This document shows positions 1 to 4,772 of a stretch of DNA of 5,170 bases, one piece after another (the stretch's first letter is position 1; each line of letters starts with the position of its first letter). Under the pieces are notes generated by a model that was given only the letters and a program-made list of their open reading frames with translations, was not told the DNA's origin and searched no databases. Made by a program: the position numbers and the translations under genes. This stretch comes from JBMNTQ01 sp050945815 (lineage in GTDB: Bacteria > Bacillota > Clostridia > Christensenellales > JBMNTQ01): assembly GCA_050945815.1 (NCBI GenBank), contig JBMNTQ010000149.1, forward strand, positions 1 through 5,170. The letters are read 5' to 3'.

Positions 1-80
1 CTCAGGCAGAAGAGCTTCTTTATGGGCTGATACAGTGTATGAAAATGTTACGTTTCCCTAACGTCAATCCGGCAATCTGA
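1..80 (+). CDS. C-terminal end of an unrecognised protein (5' partial)
   Basis: An open frame enters from the left edge (codons in phase with base 3) and ends at a TGA at 78-80, giving about 25 residues. They begin QAEELLYGLIQ and end FPNVNPAI. The composition is protein-like: an amphipathic Leu-rich helix, then a Pro/Asn tail. I do not recognise the family and the fragment is too short to assign. The structured non-coding stretch follows directly after the stop, which fits a gene end followed by a 3' regulatory or terminator region. It could be a chance open frame, because the other two forward frames stop at about 30 and 60. Sequence to the left is needed to decide. Confidence 0.3.
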   Translation, partial: QAEELLYGLIQCMKMLRFPNVNPAI

Positions 81-81
81 T

Positions 82-265
82 GTGTTGATCCGCGATAGTA
101 AGGGGTGAACCGGCGATAATCCGGTAGAATAACGCGGGTGTTGATACGAAGCATTTTCTTTTAAGCAAAGAAAAATGTGAACACGGTTATCCTGAAGTTT
201 TACCTCAACCCATTTGTATATAGGGGAAGGGCTTAAACTTCGGGATAACTGTTTTTCACATAATC
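82..265 (+). other. Structured non-coding stretch with three successive hairpins
   Basis: No convincing gene is seen between 81 and 420 on either strand, but the DNA is rich in inverted repeats. Hairpin 1 has an outer stem CCGCG/CGCGG (90-94 with 133-137) and an inner stem ACCGG/CCGGT (109-113 with 121-125). It is bracketed by a direct repeat GTGTTGAT (82-89 and 138-145). Hairpin 2 pairs CATTTTCTTT (152-161) with AAAGAAAAATG (167-177), with one bulged A. Hairpin 3 is the 18-bp stem listed separately. The density suggests a structured RNA, a transposon end, or a recombination or attachment region beside the recombinase remnant. It does not match any riboswitch or intron class I know, and I see no group II domain V. 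Confidence 0.4.
183..256 (+). terminator. Long hairpin with T-run, possible terminator or RNA element
   Basis: Bases 183-200 pair along their whole length with 235-252, giving an 18-bp stem. In + strand RNA two of the pairs are G-U wobbles and the rest are Watson-Crick. In minus-strand RNA those two become A-C mismatches, so the structure is better on the + strand. A TTTTT run (252-256) closes the stem on the 3' side, as in an intrinsic terminator. The 34-nt loop (201-234) is long for a simple terminator, so a regulatory or mobile-element RNA remains possible. Confidence 0.45.
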
Positions 266-363
266 ATGGTCATCGGATATCGGAATGACGGTGACATTTC
301 CATTGCAGGACGCATGGTAGATCTTAAAAGAAAGAGAAGCGAACTGTTTTATAGCATACAGAA

Positions 364-404
364 ATGCCCGTGAAAATAGCAATATTCACTGTTTCCATGG
401 GCAT
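364..404 (-). terminator. Weak hairpin downstream of the recombinase remnant
   Basis: ATGCCC (364-369) pairs with GGGCAT (399-404). The stem continues inward to about 13 pairs, with one wobble and one mismatch. It lies 17 bp beyond the stop codon of the recombinase fragment, where a minus-strand terminator would be expected. Only a short T-run (TTTCTG) follows it in the minus direction, so a termination role is uncertain. Confidence 0.3.
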
Positions 405-420
405 CATTTTATTTAAAATC

Positions 421-789
421 CTATATCTCCACCGTAACCTCGCTGCCGTCCTTAAAAGTGACCGCCATTTCGCTTTCCGAGTAGACAGTCACCGAATCGA
501 CGGTGGCAAGCCAGAGTTTTTCATCAAACTCGTCAAGCAGCTTATCGTGGCATTTCATATTATCAAGGAAGCGTGTTATCTTCTCCCGCTTGGCAGTGCG
601 CTCCAGCATTTTATCGTTGATTTCAGCAATACCATTCTGAGTGGCCTCGTAGCGTTCCATCAAAACGACGTATCTCTGGTTGTACTCATTCTGGTCGAGA
701 ACAGTGCGGACGTTTTCTTCCACGCATTTTCTCATCAGTTCCATGACAATATCGTACTCGCTTTTTAACTCCGCTTGCCTCTTTTCATT
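421..789 (-). pseudogene. Large serine recombinase, C-terminal fragment only
   Basis: About 120 residues resemble the extreme C-terminus of TnpX/TndX-type large serine recombinases of Clostridia mobile elements. They form a charged coiled-coil helix region (QAELKSEYDIVMELMRKC, then LDQNEYNQRY), followed by the FDEKLW and FKDGSEV segments that usually end these proteins. Intact members are roughly 500-550 residues. The N-terminal catalytic domain with its nucleophilic serine, the recombinase domain and the zinc ribbon are all absent. The frame stays open to a TTG at 831, but residues before about the KRQAEL segment are unlike the family, and a TGA lies at 847-849. There is no GGAGG near 831. 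It should therefore be non-functional. The break coincides with the ATGACACGA repeats, suggesting disruption by another element. The assignment is from remembered family sequence, not an alignment. Confidence 0.75.
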
Positions 790-857
790 ATGACACGATT
801 CCCCAACTATGACACGAAAGGCAGGGTGCAAAAAACCCTCTGTGCATCATGACACGA
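790..857. repeat. Three ATGACACGA direct repeats at the recombinase break
   Basis: The 9-mer ATGACACGA occurs at 790-798, 809-817 and 849-857. A partial copy, GACACGAG, recurs at 1091-1098. The copies start 19 and 40 bp apart. Two small hairpins lie in or beside the set: AGGGT (823-827) with ACCCT (835-839), and AGGCAT (871-876) with ATGCCT (882-887). The first repeat begins where recombinase homology ends. Repeated short motifs beginning TG at an element tip resemble the multiple transposase-binding repeats at IS21-family ends. No transposase gene is present, so the element type is only a suggestion. Confidence 0.5.
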
Positions 858-920
858 GAGGGCGCAAACAAGGCATAGAGAATGCCTCTCAAAACGGCGC
901 AGTATTTCCTCCAAAATGCG

Positions 921-947
921 AAAAGGCCCAGCAATGCTGGGTTTTTT
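921..947 (+). terminator. Rho-independent terminator hairpin
   Basis: CCCAGC (927-932) and GCTGGG (936-941) form a 6-bp GC-rich stem around the loop AAT. TTTTTT (942-947) follows directly, so this is a good + strand intrinsic terminator. AAAA at 921-924 gives a weaker CCTTTT tail in the minus direction, so it may act both ways and stop read-through from the cupin operon. No intact + strand gene precedes it, so it may be left over from a lost element. Confidence 0.7.
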
Positions 948-1130
948 CACTTCTCGTCCTTGTATCAATAACGAGGTTTAGATTTGTAATGCTTTGACTA
1001 TTCAGATGATGCCTATTTCGGGCAAAGAAAATTCGTAAACCACCAAAAGCAGCTTGCGAATGTGGGCCCAGCGTCACGCTGGTGGCAAAGGACACGAGTT
1101 TGATACAAAATGCACCCGACAGCCCTGTTC

Positions 1131-1162
1131 CCGCTTGTTGGGTGAACACCCTTGCTTGTTTG
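1131..1162. repeat. Left copy of a 32-bp imperfect direct repeat
   Basis: This 32-mer matches 3076-3107 at 26 of 32 positions, in the same orientation. The shared blocks are CCGCTT, GGGTGAAC, CCCTTGCTT and TTG. The core of this copy is the palindrome GGGTG-AA-CACCC. A partial third copy of the core, GTGAACACCC, lies about 40 bp further right. It sits just outside the cupin stop codon. Confidence 0.5.
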
Positions 1163-1202
1163 CGTTTGTTCCGTGTGCAGAGTGAACACCCCCGATTTAA
1201 TC

Positions 1203-1517
1203 TCAGTTTTTCGGGGCCGGAGCCTTCACGACAATTAGCTCCAAAGTTTCATCGTGCAGGTTTTTTACATTCATTTTGGTTTGAAACGGAATCTTTAAAA
1301 GAGTGCCGGATTCATATTCGTGAATATCCTGTTCATTCAGGCCGATGGATAGAATTCCGCGAACAATAGTCATATACACGTTTGAATTGGATAAATGCTC
1401 AGGCAAACCCTCGCTTTTGTTAAACACCATATGAAGATAGTGTACATTCTCATCAAAAATGACCTTTTCTACAGCCTTGCCATTACCTTTTGATAGTTTA
1501 AAGATTTGTTCAACCAT
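1203..1517 (-). CDS. Small single-domain cupin protein
   Basis: This 104-residue protein has the look of a small single-domain cupin: a glycine-rich turn (EGLPEH, residues 36-41), beta strands through VYMTIVRGILSIGL (47-60), then a second cupin segment GTLLKIPF (71-78) and TLELIVVKAP (91-100). The classic metal ligands are mostly missing. Only H41 remains from the HxH motif, and the second motif lacks its usual His, so it may bind metal weakly or not at all. The start at ATG 1517 is chosen because GGAGG (1527-1531) sits 9 nt upstream. The frame extends to 1601, but that extension has no ribosome site. It follows the membrane Fe-S gene by 90 nt on the same strand and is probably cotranscribed with it. 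From memory, similar small cupins pair with such Fe-S proteins in Clostridia. Its biochemical role is unknown; sensing or accessory protein to the redox partner is a guess. Confidence 0.8.
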   Translation of the reverse strand: MVEQIFKLSKGNGKAVEKVIFDENVHYLHMVFNKSEGLPEHLSNSNVYMTIVRGILSIGLNEQDIHEYESGTLLKIPFQTKMNVKNLHDETLELIVVKAPAPKN

Positions 1518-1607
1518 TACGGTGTGCCTCCTTTTTTTATTTGTGTTTTCTATTGTATCATAACAAATTGTACAGGGTCTGTTGCACTTGCAATAAATCA
1601 TATCTTG

Positions 1608-2237
1608 TCATACGTTTTTACCGTAGCGAATGGCATTTTGGGGGCAAACCTGCCGGCAATTCGTGCATTGAAGGCACAGTGCGGTGTTTATATGGGCTTT
1701 TTTATCCTCCGGAGAAACAACAATGGCATGAGAGGGACAGTCCTTTTCACATAACTTACAACCTATGCAGGCATCCTTACCCACTTTTTCAGAGAGTCTC
1801 GCAAAACGGCCAAAGATCTTTTGCAAAGCACCAAACGGGCAGATAAGGTTATGGAATACCTCGGGTTTATATCTCAGTGTGACAAGTACCGATCCAACCA
1901 GCCAAAAAGGCAGAATCGGAAAATTGATATGCAGCAGCCTTTTTGATAAAAGCATAACCGCTATGCTGACACCGAAGGTTATCCATGTAAAATACCCGTT
2001 TTTCAACCACTTGGGAGTTTTCGTTGTCTGGAGGTTTAGTTTCTTTGACAACCATGTTGTGGGAAGCATCATGGTGTTCATCGGACAAATATACCCGCAG
2101 TAAACCCTACCAAAAATGAGAGCGGCAACCAAGCTCACTCCGAATAATGCAAGCCACAGCATTACGTTCCCTTTTGCCAGCAGAAATAAAAAAAGTGCAA
2201 GAAAAGCGATTCGAATGATATTTATTATGTATTTCAT
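1608..2237 (-). CDS. NapH/polyferredoxin-like membrane 4Fe-4S protein
   Basis: This 209-residue membrane protein has about four hydrophobic spans (residues 5-21, 25-43, 81-98, 108-122) and a C-terminal domain with two ferredoxin-type 4Fe-4S motifs. These are C157-x2-C-x2-C-x3-C167 and C188-x2-C-x2-C-x3-C198, each ending in CP. A NapH-like CGYICP motif lies at 47-52, after the second span. The matching motif before the ferredoxin domain (LICPFG, C133) keeps only one cysteine. The family passes electrons between the quinone pool or other membrane donors and cytoplasmic partners. The partner here is not known, and no nitrate reductase or NosR-type gene is in view. GGAGG at 2246-2250 lies 8 nt before the ATG. 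Its promoter carries the palindrome, which suggests activation by the divergent Crp/Fnr-type regulator. The cupin gene follows. Confidence 0.9.
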   Translation of the reverse strand: MKYIINIIRIAFLALFLFLLAKGNVMLWLALFGVSLVAALIFGRVYCGYICPMNTMMLPTTWLSKKLNLQTTKTPKWLKNGYFTWITFGVSIAVMLLSKRLLHINFPILPFWLVGSVLVTLRYKPEVFHNLICPFGALQKIFGRFARLSEKVGKDACIGCKLCEKDCPSHAIVVSPEDKKAHINTALCLQCTNCRQVCPQNAIRYGKNV

Positions 2238-2250
2238 GATACACGCCTCC

Positions 2251-2279
2251 TTGATATATTCTTATTATAACGATAGAAT
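2251..2279 (+). promoter_or_regulatory. Predicted promoter of the Crp/Fnr-family gene
   Basis: TTGATA (2251-2256) and TAGAAT (2274-2279) are separated by 17 bp, a good vegetative sigma promoter. The predicted start is near 2286, about 36 nt before the ATG. The palindrome 2290-2307 would lie at about +5 to +22, where a bound regulator should block transcription. An 8-bp inverted repeat, TATATTCT/AGAATATA (2255-2262 and 2275-2282), overlaps the promoter. Confidence 0.65.
2264..2269 (-). promoter_or_regulatory. Predicted -10 box of the Fe-S/cupin operon
   Basis: The minus strand reads TATAAT here, a perfect -10, giving a start near 2257, about 20 nt before the ATG at 2237. The region 17 bp further upstream (CACCTT, minus strand) is a poor -35, as is usual for activator-dependent promoters. 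The centre of the palindrome (2298.5) falls at -41.5 from this start. Confidence 0.65.
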
Positions 2280-2289
2280 ATACAAAAAG

Positions 2290-2307
2290 GTGTTACCAAT
2301 GTAACAC
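2290..2307. promoter_or_regulatory. Palindromic operator, probably for the Crp/Fnr-type regulator
   Basis: GTGTTAC (2290-2296), spacer CAAT, GTAACAC (2301-2307) is a perfect 7-bp inverted repeat with the 18-bp spread typical of Crp/Fnr-family sites. It is neither the CRP consensus (TGTGA-N6-TCACA) nor the FNR one (TTGAT-N4-ATCAA), so the regulator would have its own specificity. It lies between the two divergent genes, next to the gene of the presumed regulator. Confidence 0.75.
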
Positions 2308-2321
2308 ATAGGGAGTTTGTT

Positions 2322-2984
2322 ATGAAAAAATATTGGGGGTTAATGGAACAAACTGACCTCATAAAATCAATAAGCCCACAAGAAATCGAGTCGTACTTAG
2401 CTGAAGGGAGCTGCAAAATTGCCCAGTACGGAAAAAACAATATTGTTCATTTTGTTGGAGAGGTCTGTTCCAATCTTGAGATTATTCTCTCCGGTAAAGT
2501 GGTTATTGAACGCATTGACGAATCCGGCAACCTTATGACAATAGCAGAGTTTTTCAGCGGCGATGTTCTTGGAGGCAATCTGATGTTTTCAAAAAAACCG
2601 CATTACCCAATGACCGTCACAGCTAAAGAAGCTACACTGACTTTAGCAATAAACAAGGATCTGCTTTTCCTTTTGTTTTCAAATAACCACGATTTTTTAA
2701 GGAGTTATCTTGAGTATGTATCGGATCATACAATCATTCTTGGGGACAGGATCAAGCACTATGTGAACAGAACAATCCGTGAAAGCATAATAAGTTATCT
2801 CAATTATGAGCATAAAAAGCAAAACTCGAATGTAATCAAACTTACTATGACGAAAAAGGCACTGGCTGAAAGAATTGGCGTTCAAAGAACATCTTTATCC
2901 AGAGAACTCGCCAAAATGAGAGAGGACGGCTTGATAGAATTTGACCCTATTTCTATTACACTGTTGTACAAGTTTTTCGGGTAA
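2322..2984 (+). CDS. Crp/Fnr-family transcriptional regulator
   Basis: This 220-residue protein has the family layout and usual length. An N-terminal cyclic-nucleotide-binding-type beta barrel spans about residues 15-120 (ILSGKVVIERIDESGNLMTI, then FFSGDVLGG). A dimer helix follows at about 125-165, and then a C-terminal winged helix-turn-helix (TKKALAERIGVQ, recognition helix RTSLSREL about 189-196, wing EDGLIEF). The only cysteines are C31 and C49, so an Fnr-type Fe-S cluster with four N-terminal cysteines is unlikely. The ligand could be heme, a small molecule or a redox state, and cannot be told from the sequence. GGGAG (2311-2315) precedes the ATG by 6 nt. It is divergent from the Fe-S/cupin operon. 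The shared palindrome suggests that it activates that operon and represses itself. HcpR-like and related anaerobe regulators are possible relatives. Confidence 0.92.
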   Translation: MKKYWGLMEQTDLIKSISPQEIESYLAEGSCKIAQYGKNNIVHFVGEVCSNLEIILSGKVVIERIDESGNLMTIAEFFSGDVLGGNLMFSKKPHYPMTVTAKEATLTLAINKDLLFLLFSNNHDFLRSYLEYVSDHTIILGDRIKHYVNRTIRESIISYLNYEHKKQNSNVIKLTMTKKALAERIGVQRTSLSRELAKMREDGLIEFDPISITLLYKFFG

Positions 2985-3075
2985 TTTATTCTTGCTGTTT
3001 GCGGTATCCCTATAAAATTATTTGGCTCTGCTTTCGTTTTTACTGAAAATTCATTTCCATACGACATGCGATCTT

Positions 3076-3107
3076 CCGCTTACCGGGTGAACCCCCTTGC
3101 TTTGTTG
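3076..3107. repeat. Right copy of the 32-bp direct repeat, in the convergent gap
   Basis: This is the partner of 1131-1162 (26/32 identical, same orientation). The palindrome core is degraded here to GGGTGAACCCCC. The 147-bp gap between the convergent regulator and CGGC genes also has a weak AT hairpin, GATATA-GCT-TATATC (3109-3123). It has no clear terminator with a T-run. Confidence 0.5.
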
Positions 3108-3131
3108 TGATATAGCTTATATCCATATCAT

Positions 3132-3464
3132 TTAGTGGGTAAAATCCAAGTATTTTATATGTTCTGGTAAATCCTTTTGTATGAGTTCCTTCATCTTTTT
3201 GGCAAAAGGACATGGATAACCGATGGGATTACCACGTTGTATGCAGGATGCAAATACAATTGTGTCGGCTCCTCTTTTCACAAGTTCACGCGCCCTTAAT
3301 ACGGCTTTTTTGCCAGGACACCCTCCGCAATTGATGAACCCTACTATTTCGATATTTTCCTCAATTCCCTCAAAGGCGCCTTTTTTTTCACGTATCATTT
3401 TAAAGTCCGTTGTCCCGGGACAGTAATCCTCGGTTTGCAGGCATCTGATAATTCCTGCTTTCAT
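3132..3464 (-). CDS. CGGC-domain protein
   Basis: This 110-residue cytoplasmic protein carries the family-defining CGGC motif at residues 46-49 (FINCGGCPGKK). It has further cysteines at C8, C15, C74 (FASCIQRG) and C85 (YPCPFAKK). This is the pattern of the CGGC domain family (PF08821), which is thought to bind metal through conserved Cys residues and has no established reaction. No signal peptide or membrane span is seen, and the length is normal for the family. GGGAGGA (3471-3477) lies 6 nt before the ATG. It is downstream of the Mrp/NifX genes on the same strand, after a 93-nt gap containing a probable promoter of its own, so it may be both read through and separately transcribed. The context suggests a part in metal or Fe-S cofactor handling or redox sensing, which is inference. 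Confidence 0.88.
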   Translation of the reverse strand: MKAGIIRCLQTEDYCPGTTDFKMIREKKGAFEGIEENIEIVGFINCGGCPGKKAVLRARELVKRGADTIVFASCIQRGNPIGYPCPFAKKMKELIQKDLPEHIKYLDFTH

Positions 3465-3500
3465 TAATAGTCCTCCCTCTATATATCTATGGTAGTAAAA

Positions 3501-3514
3501 TAGTGCTTACACTA
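3501..3514. repeat. Small inverted repeat at the CGGC-gene transcription start
   Basis: TAGTG (3501-3505), CTTA and CACTA (3510-3514) form a perfect 5-bp inverted repeat. It begins directly after the predicted -10 box and covers the predicted start near 3508, a position suited to a repressor. The arms are short, so chance is possible. It shares GTG/CAC ends but not the full half-site with the palindrome at 2290-2307. Confidence 0.3.
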
Positions 3515-3542
3515 ATTATACAGCGCATGCACCATTTCACAA
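3515..3542 (-). promoter_or_regulatory. Predicted promoter of the CGGC-domain gene
   Basis: On the minus strand TTGTGA (3537-3542) and TATAAT (3515-3520) are separated by 16 bp. The start is predicted near 3508, about 44 nt before the ATG at 3464. It lies between the NifX-like stop and the CGGC start, indicating a separate transcript for the CGGC gene. Confidence 0.6.
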
Positions 3543-3557
3543 CTCAATTTTGTTATT

Positions 3558-3917
3558 TTATTCGCCACATTCATCAAGATGTTGATGTTCATGGCAAACG
3601 GAGCCGGTAGATTTTAGAGAACCTTGCAGGTACGCTTCTACAGCAGTTTTCGCATTGCCGGAAGCTCCCACAACAACCTCAACATTTCTTTCATTAAAAA
3701 TCTCAACCGCGCCTCCGCCCATGCCTCCGCTGATGATGACCTTTACACCGCGATCGGCGAGAAAATTGGGTAAAAAACCAGGCTTATGCCCAGGGTTGGC
3801 AATGGTTTCACTTTTAACGATTTGATTATTATCCGTATCAAAAAGCATAAACCCTTCGCAGTGTCCAAAATGCTCGGTTACCATTCCGTTTTCGCTTGCT
3901 ACAGCAATTTTCATCAT
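3558..3917 (-). CDS. NifX/ORP-like dinitrogenase iron-molybdenum cofactor family protein
   Basis: This 119-residue protein belongs to the small NifX/NafY/NifB-C-terminal fold family (PF02579). Family marks are the start MKIAVAS, HFGHCEGF (residues 17-23), the loop GFLPNFLADRGVKVIISGGM and the Gly-rich GGMGGGA (64-70). Relatives bind Fe-Mo or Mo-Cu type clusters or act as cofactor carriers; the best-known non-nitrogenase example is the orange protein of Desulfovibrio. No nitrogenase gene is in view, so nitrogen fixation is not implied. The C-terminus adds a Cys/His tail (CHEHQHLDEC, about 108-117) that looks metal-binding. ATG 3917 is 8 nt after GGAGG (3927-3931); a second ATG at 3914 is the alternative. 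The ribosome site lies inside the end of the Mrp gene and the two genes are 1 nt apart, so translational coupling is likely. Confidence 0.92.
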   Translation of the reverse strand: MMKIAVASENGMVTEHFGHCEGFMLFDTDNNQIVKSETIANPGHKPGFLPNFLADRGVKVIISGGMGGGAVEIFNERNVEVVVGASGNAKTAVEAYLQGSLKSTGSVCHEHQHLDECGE

Positions 3918-3918
3918 T

Positions 3919-4755
3919 TTAGTTTTCCTCCATTTTTTCTAATATTTCTGCAACCGGCTCAAGCCAATTGCCATCAAAAAGCTCTATCATACCCTTGTCA
4001 CACGCAGCTGAAATCTTCGGATCAATAGGCAGTTTCGCAAGAACTCTTACATTATGTTTGTCAGCAATTTCTTCAATATGGCTTTCACCGAATATCTGAT
4101 AGTCCTTGCCGTTATCGGGGCATGTAAAATAAGACATATTTTCCACCAGGCCGATAATGGGGACGTTCATCATCTCGGCCATCTTGACCGCTTTTGAAAC
4201 AATCATGGATACCAGTTCCTGCGGAGATGTCACAACGATAATCCCATCAACAGCAATGGATTGAAAGACCGTAAGGGGAACATCGCCGGTGCCTGGTGGC
4301 ATATCGATGAACATAAAATCCACATCGTTCCAGATTACATCTGTCCAAAACTGTTTGACTGTACCGGCAATAACCGGCCCTCTCCATACGACCGGATCGG
4401 TATCATTTTCTAAAAGCAAATTGACAGACATAATATCAATACCGGTCTTGGTTTTAACGGGGAATAAGCCAAATTCACTTCCTGTGGCTTTTTCCTTGAT
4501 ACCGAAGGCTTTCGGGATAGAAGGGCCTGTAATGTCCGCATCAAGAATAGCGGTATGATAACCCATCCTGTTCATGGTAACCGCAAGCATAGAGGTAACA
4601 AGCGACTTGCCGACACCGCCTTTACCGCTCACAACACCTATTACCTTTTTAATACTGCTCATTTCATGTGGTTTCTCGGAGAAATCTGTTTGTTCTTTTC
4701 TTTCTGCGCAGTCCTCCGAGCAACTGCTGCAGCTTTGATTGCAATTTTCGCTCAT
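3919..4755 (-). CDS. Mrp/NBP35-type P-loop ATPase (Fe-S cluster carrier)
   Basis: This 278-residue cytoplasmic ATPase has the deviant Walker A GKGGVGKS (residues 44-51), LDADITGPS (71-79), WRGP (124-127), IDMPPGTGD (150-158) and ENMSYFTCP (205-213), all typical of the Mrp/ApbC/NBP35 family. Members bind and pass on 4Fe-4S clusters, usually as dimers bridging a cluster through a C-x-x-C pair. Here that site reads CPDN (212-215), so the second cysteine is missing. A variant like this seems common in Clostridia-type Mrp proteins. The N-terminus instead has four cysteines spaced C5-x3-C-x2-C-x3-C16, recalling the extra N-terminal cluster of NBP35 but with tighter spacing. GGAG (4763-4766) is 7 nt before the ATG. 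It sits between the MBL hydrolase and the NifX-like gene in one operon, so it may load or release a cluster for the latter. Confidence 0.95.
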   Translation of the reverse strand: MSENCNQSCSSCSEDCAERKEQTDFSEKPHEMSSIKKVIGVVSGKGGVGKSLVTSMLAVTMNRMGYHTAILDADITGPSIPKAFGIKEKATGSEFGLFPVKTKTGIDIMSVNLLLENDTDPVVWRGPVIAGTVKQFWTDVIWNDVDFMFIDMPPGTGDVPLTVFQSIAVDGIIVVTSPQELVSMIVSKAVKMAEMMNVPIIGLVENMSYFTCPDNGKDYQIFGESHIEEIADKHNVRVLAKLPIDPKISAACDKGMIELFDGNWLEPVAEILEKMEEN

Positions 4756-4772
4756 ACTCTTACTCCTTTATT

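Larger units (their letters stand above)
832..1202. other. Gene-free stretch of about 370 bp
   Basis: No credible gene was found here. The open frames seen on either strand lack ribosome sites and family resemblance. What it holds is the terminator hairpin at 921-947, a 15-bp palindrome CCAGCGT-C-ACGCTGG (1068-1082) whose arms extend to a CCACC (1040-1044)/GGTGG (1081-1085) pairing, and two GTGAACACCC motifs (1143-1152 and about 1183-1192). The palindromes and the adjoining recombinase fragment suggest decayed mobile-element or repeat DNA. Confidence 0.5.

Noticed and set aside
82..257. Group II intron, retron or CRISPR origin for the hairpin region
   Set aside because: There is no domain V-like hairpin, no reverse transcriptase and no regularly spaced repeat-spacer pattern in the window.
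266..373. 35-residue + strand open frame from an ATG at 266, and an overlapping minus-strand open frame ending at TAA 233-235
   Set aside because: Both read somewhat like protein, but neither has a ribosome site or a recognisable family, and each overlaps the other. The minus-strand one has no ATG start. Possibly one is the remnant of a lost gene, but it cannot be supported.
809..997. 62-codon + strand open frame
   Set aside because: It starts inside the ATGACACGA repeat array, crosses a strong intrinsic terminator and has no ribosome site.
889..1149. 86-codon open frame on the minus strand in the gene-poor stretch
   Set aside because: It has no ribosome site, runs through the terminator hairpin and the 15-bp palindrome, and resembles no family. 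It is more likely repeat DNA that happens to be open.
1082..1369. 95-codon + strand open frame
   Set aside because: It is antisense to the C-terminal half of the cupin gene and has no ribosome site; a shadow frame.
1518..1601. 28-residue upstream extension of the cupin frame, with three cysteines
   Set aside because: GGAGG sits 9 nt before the ATG at 1517 and nothing comparable precedes 1601. Cupin similarity begins only after the internal Met.
1765..2103. 112-codon + strand open frame opposite the membrane Fe-S gene
   Set aside because: It lies wholly antisense to a gene with clear ferredoxin motifs and a ribosome site.
3558..3917. Evidence for nitrogen fixation from the NifX-like protein
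   Set aside because: No nitrogenase or other nif gene is visible, and family members are widespread in non-fixing anaerobes.
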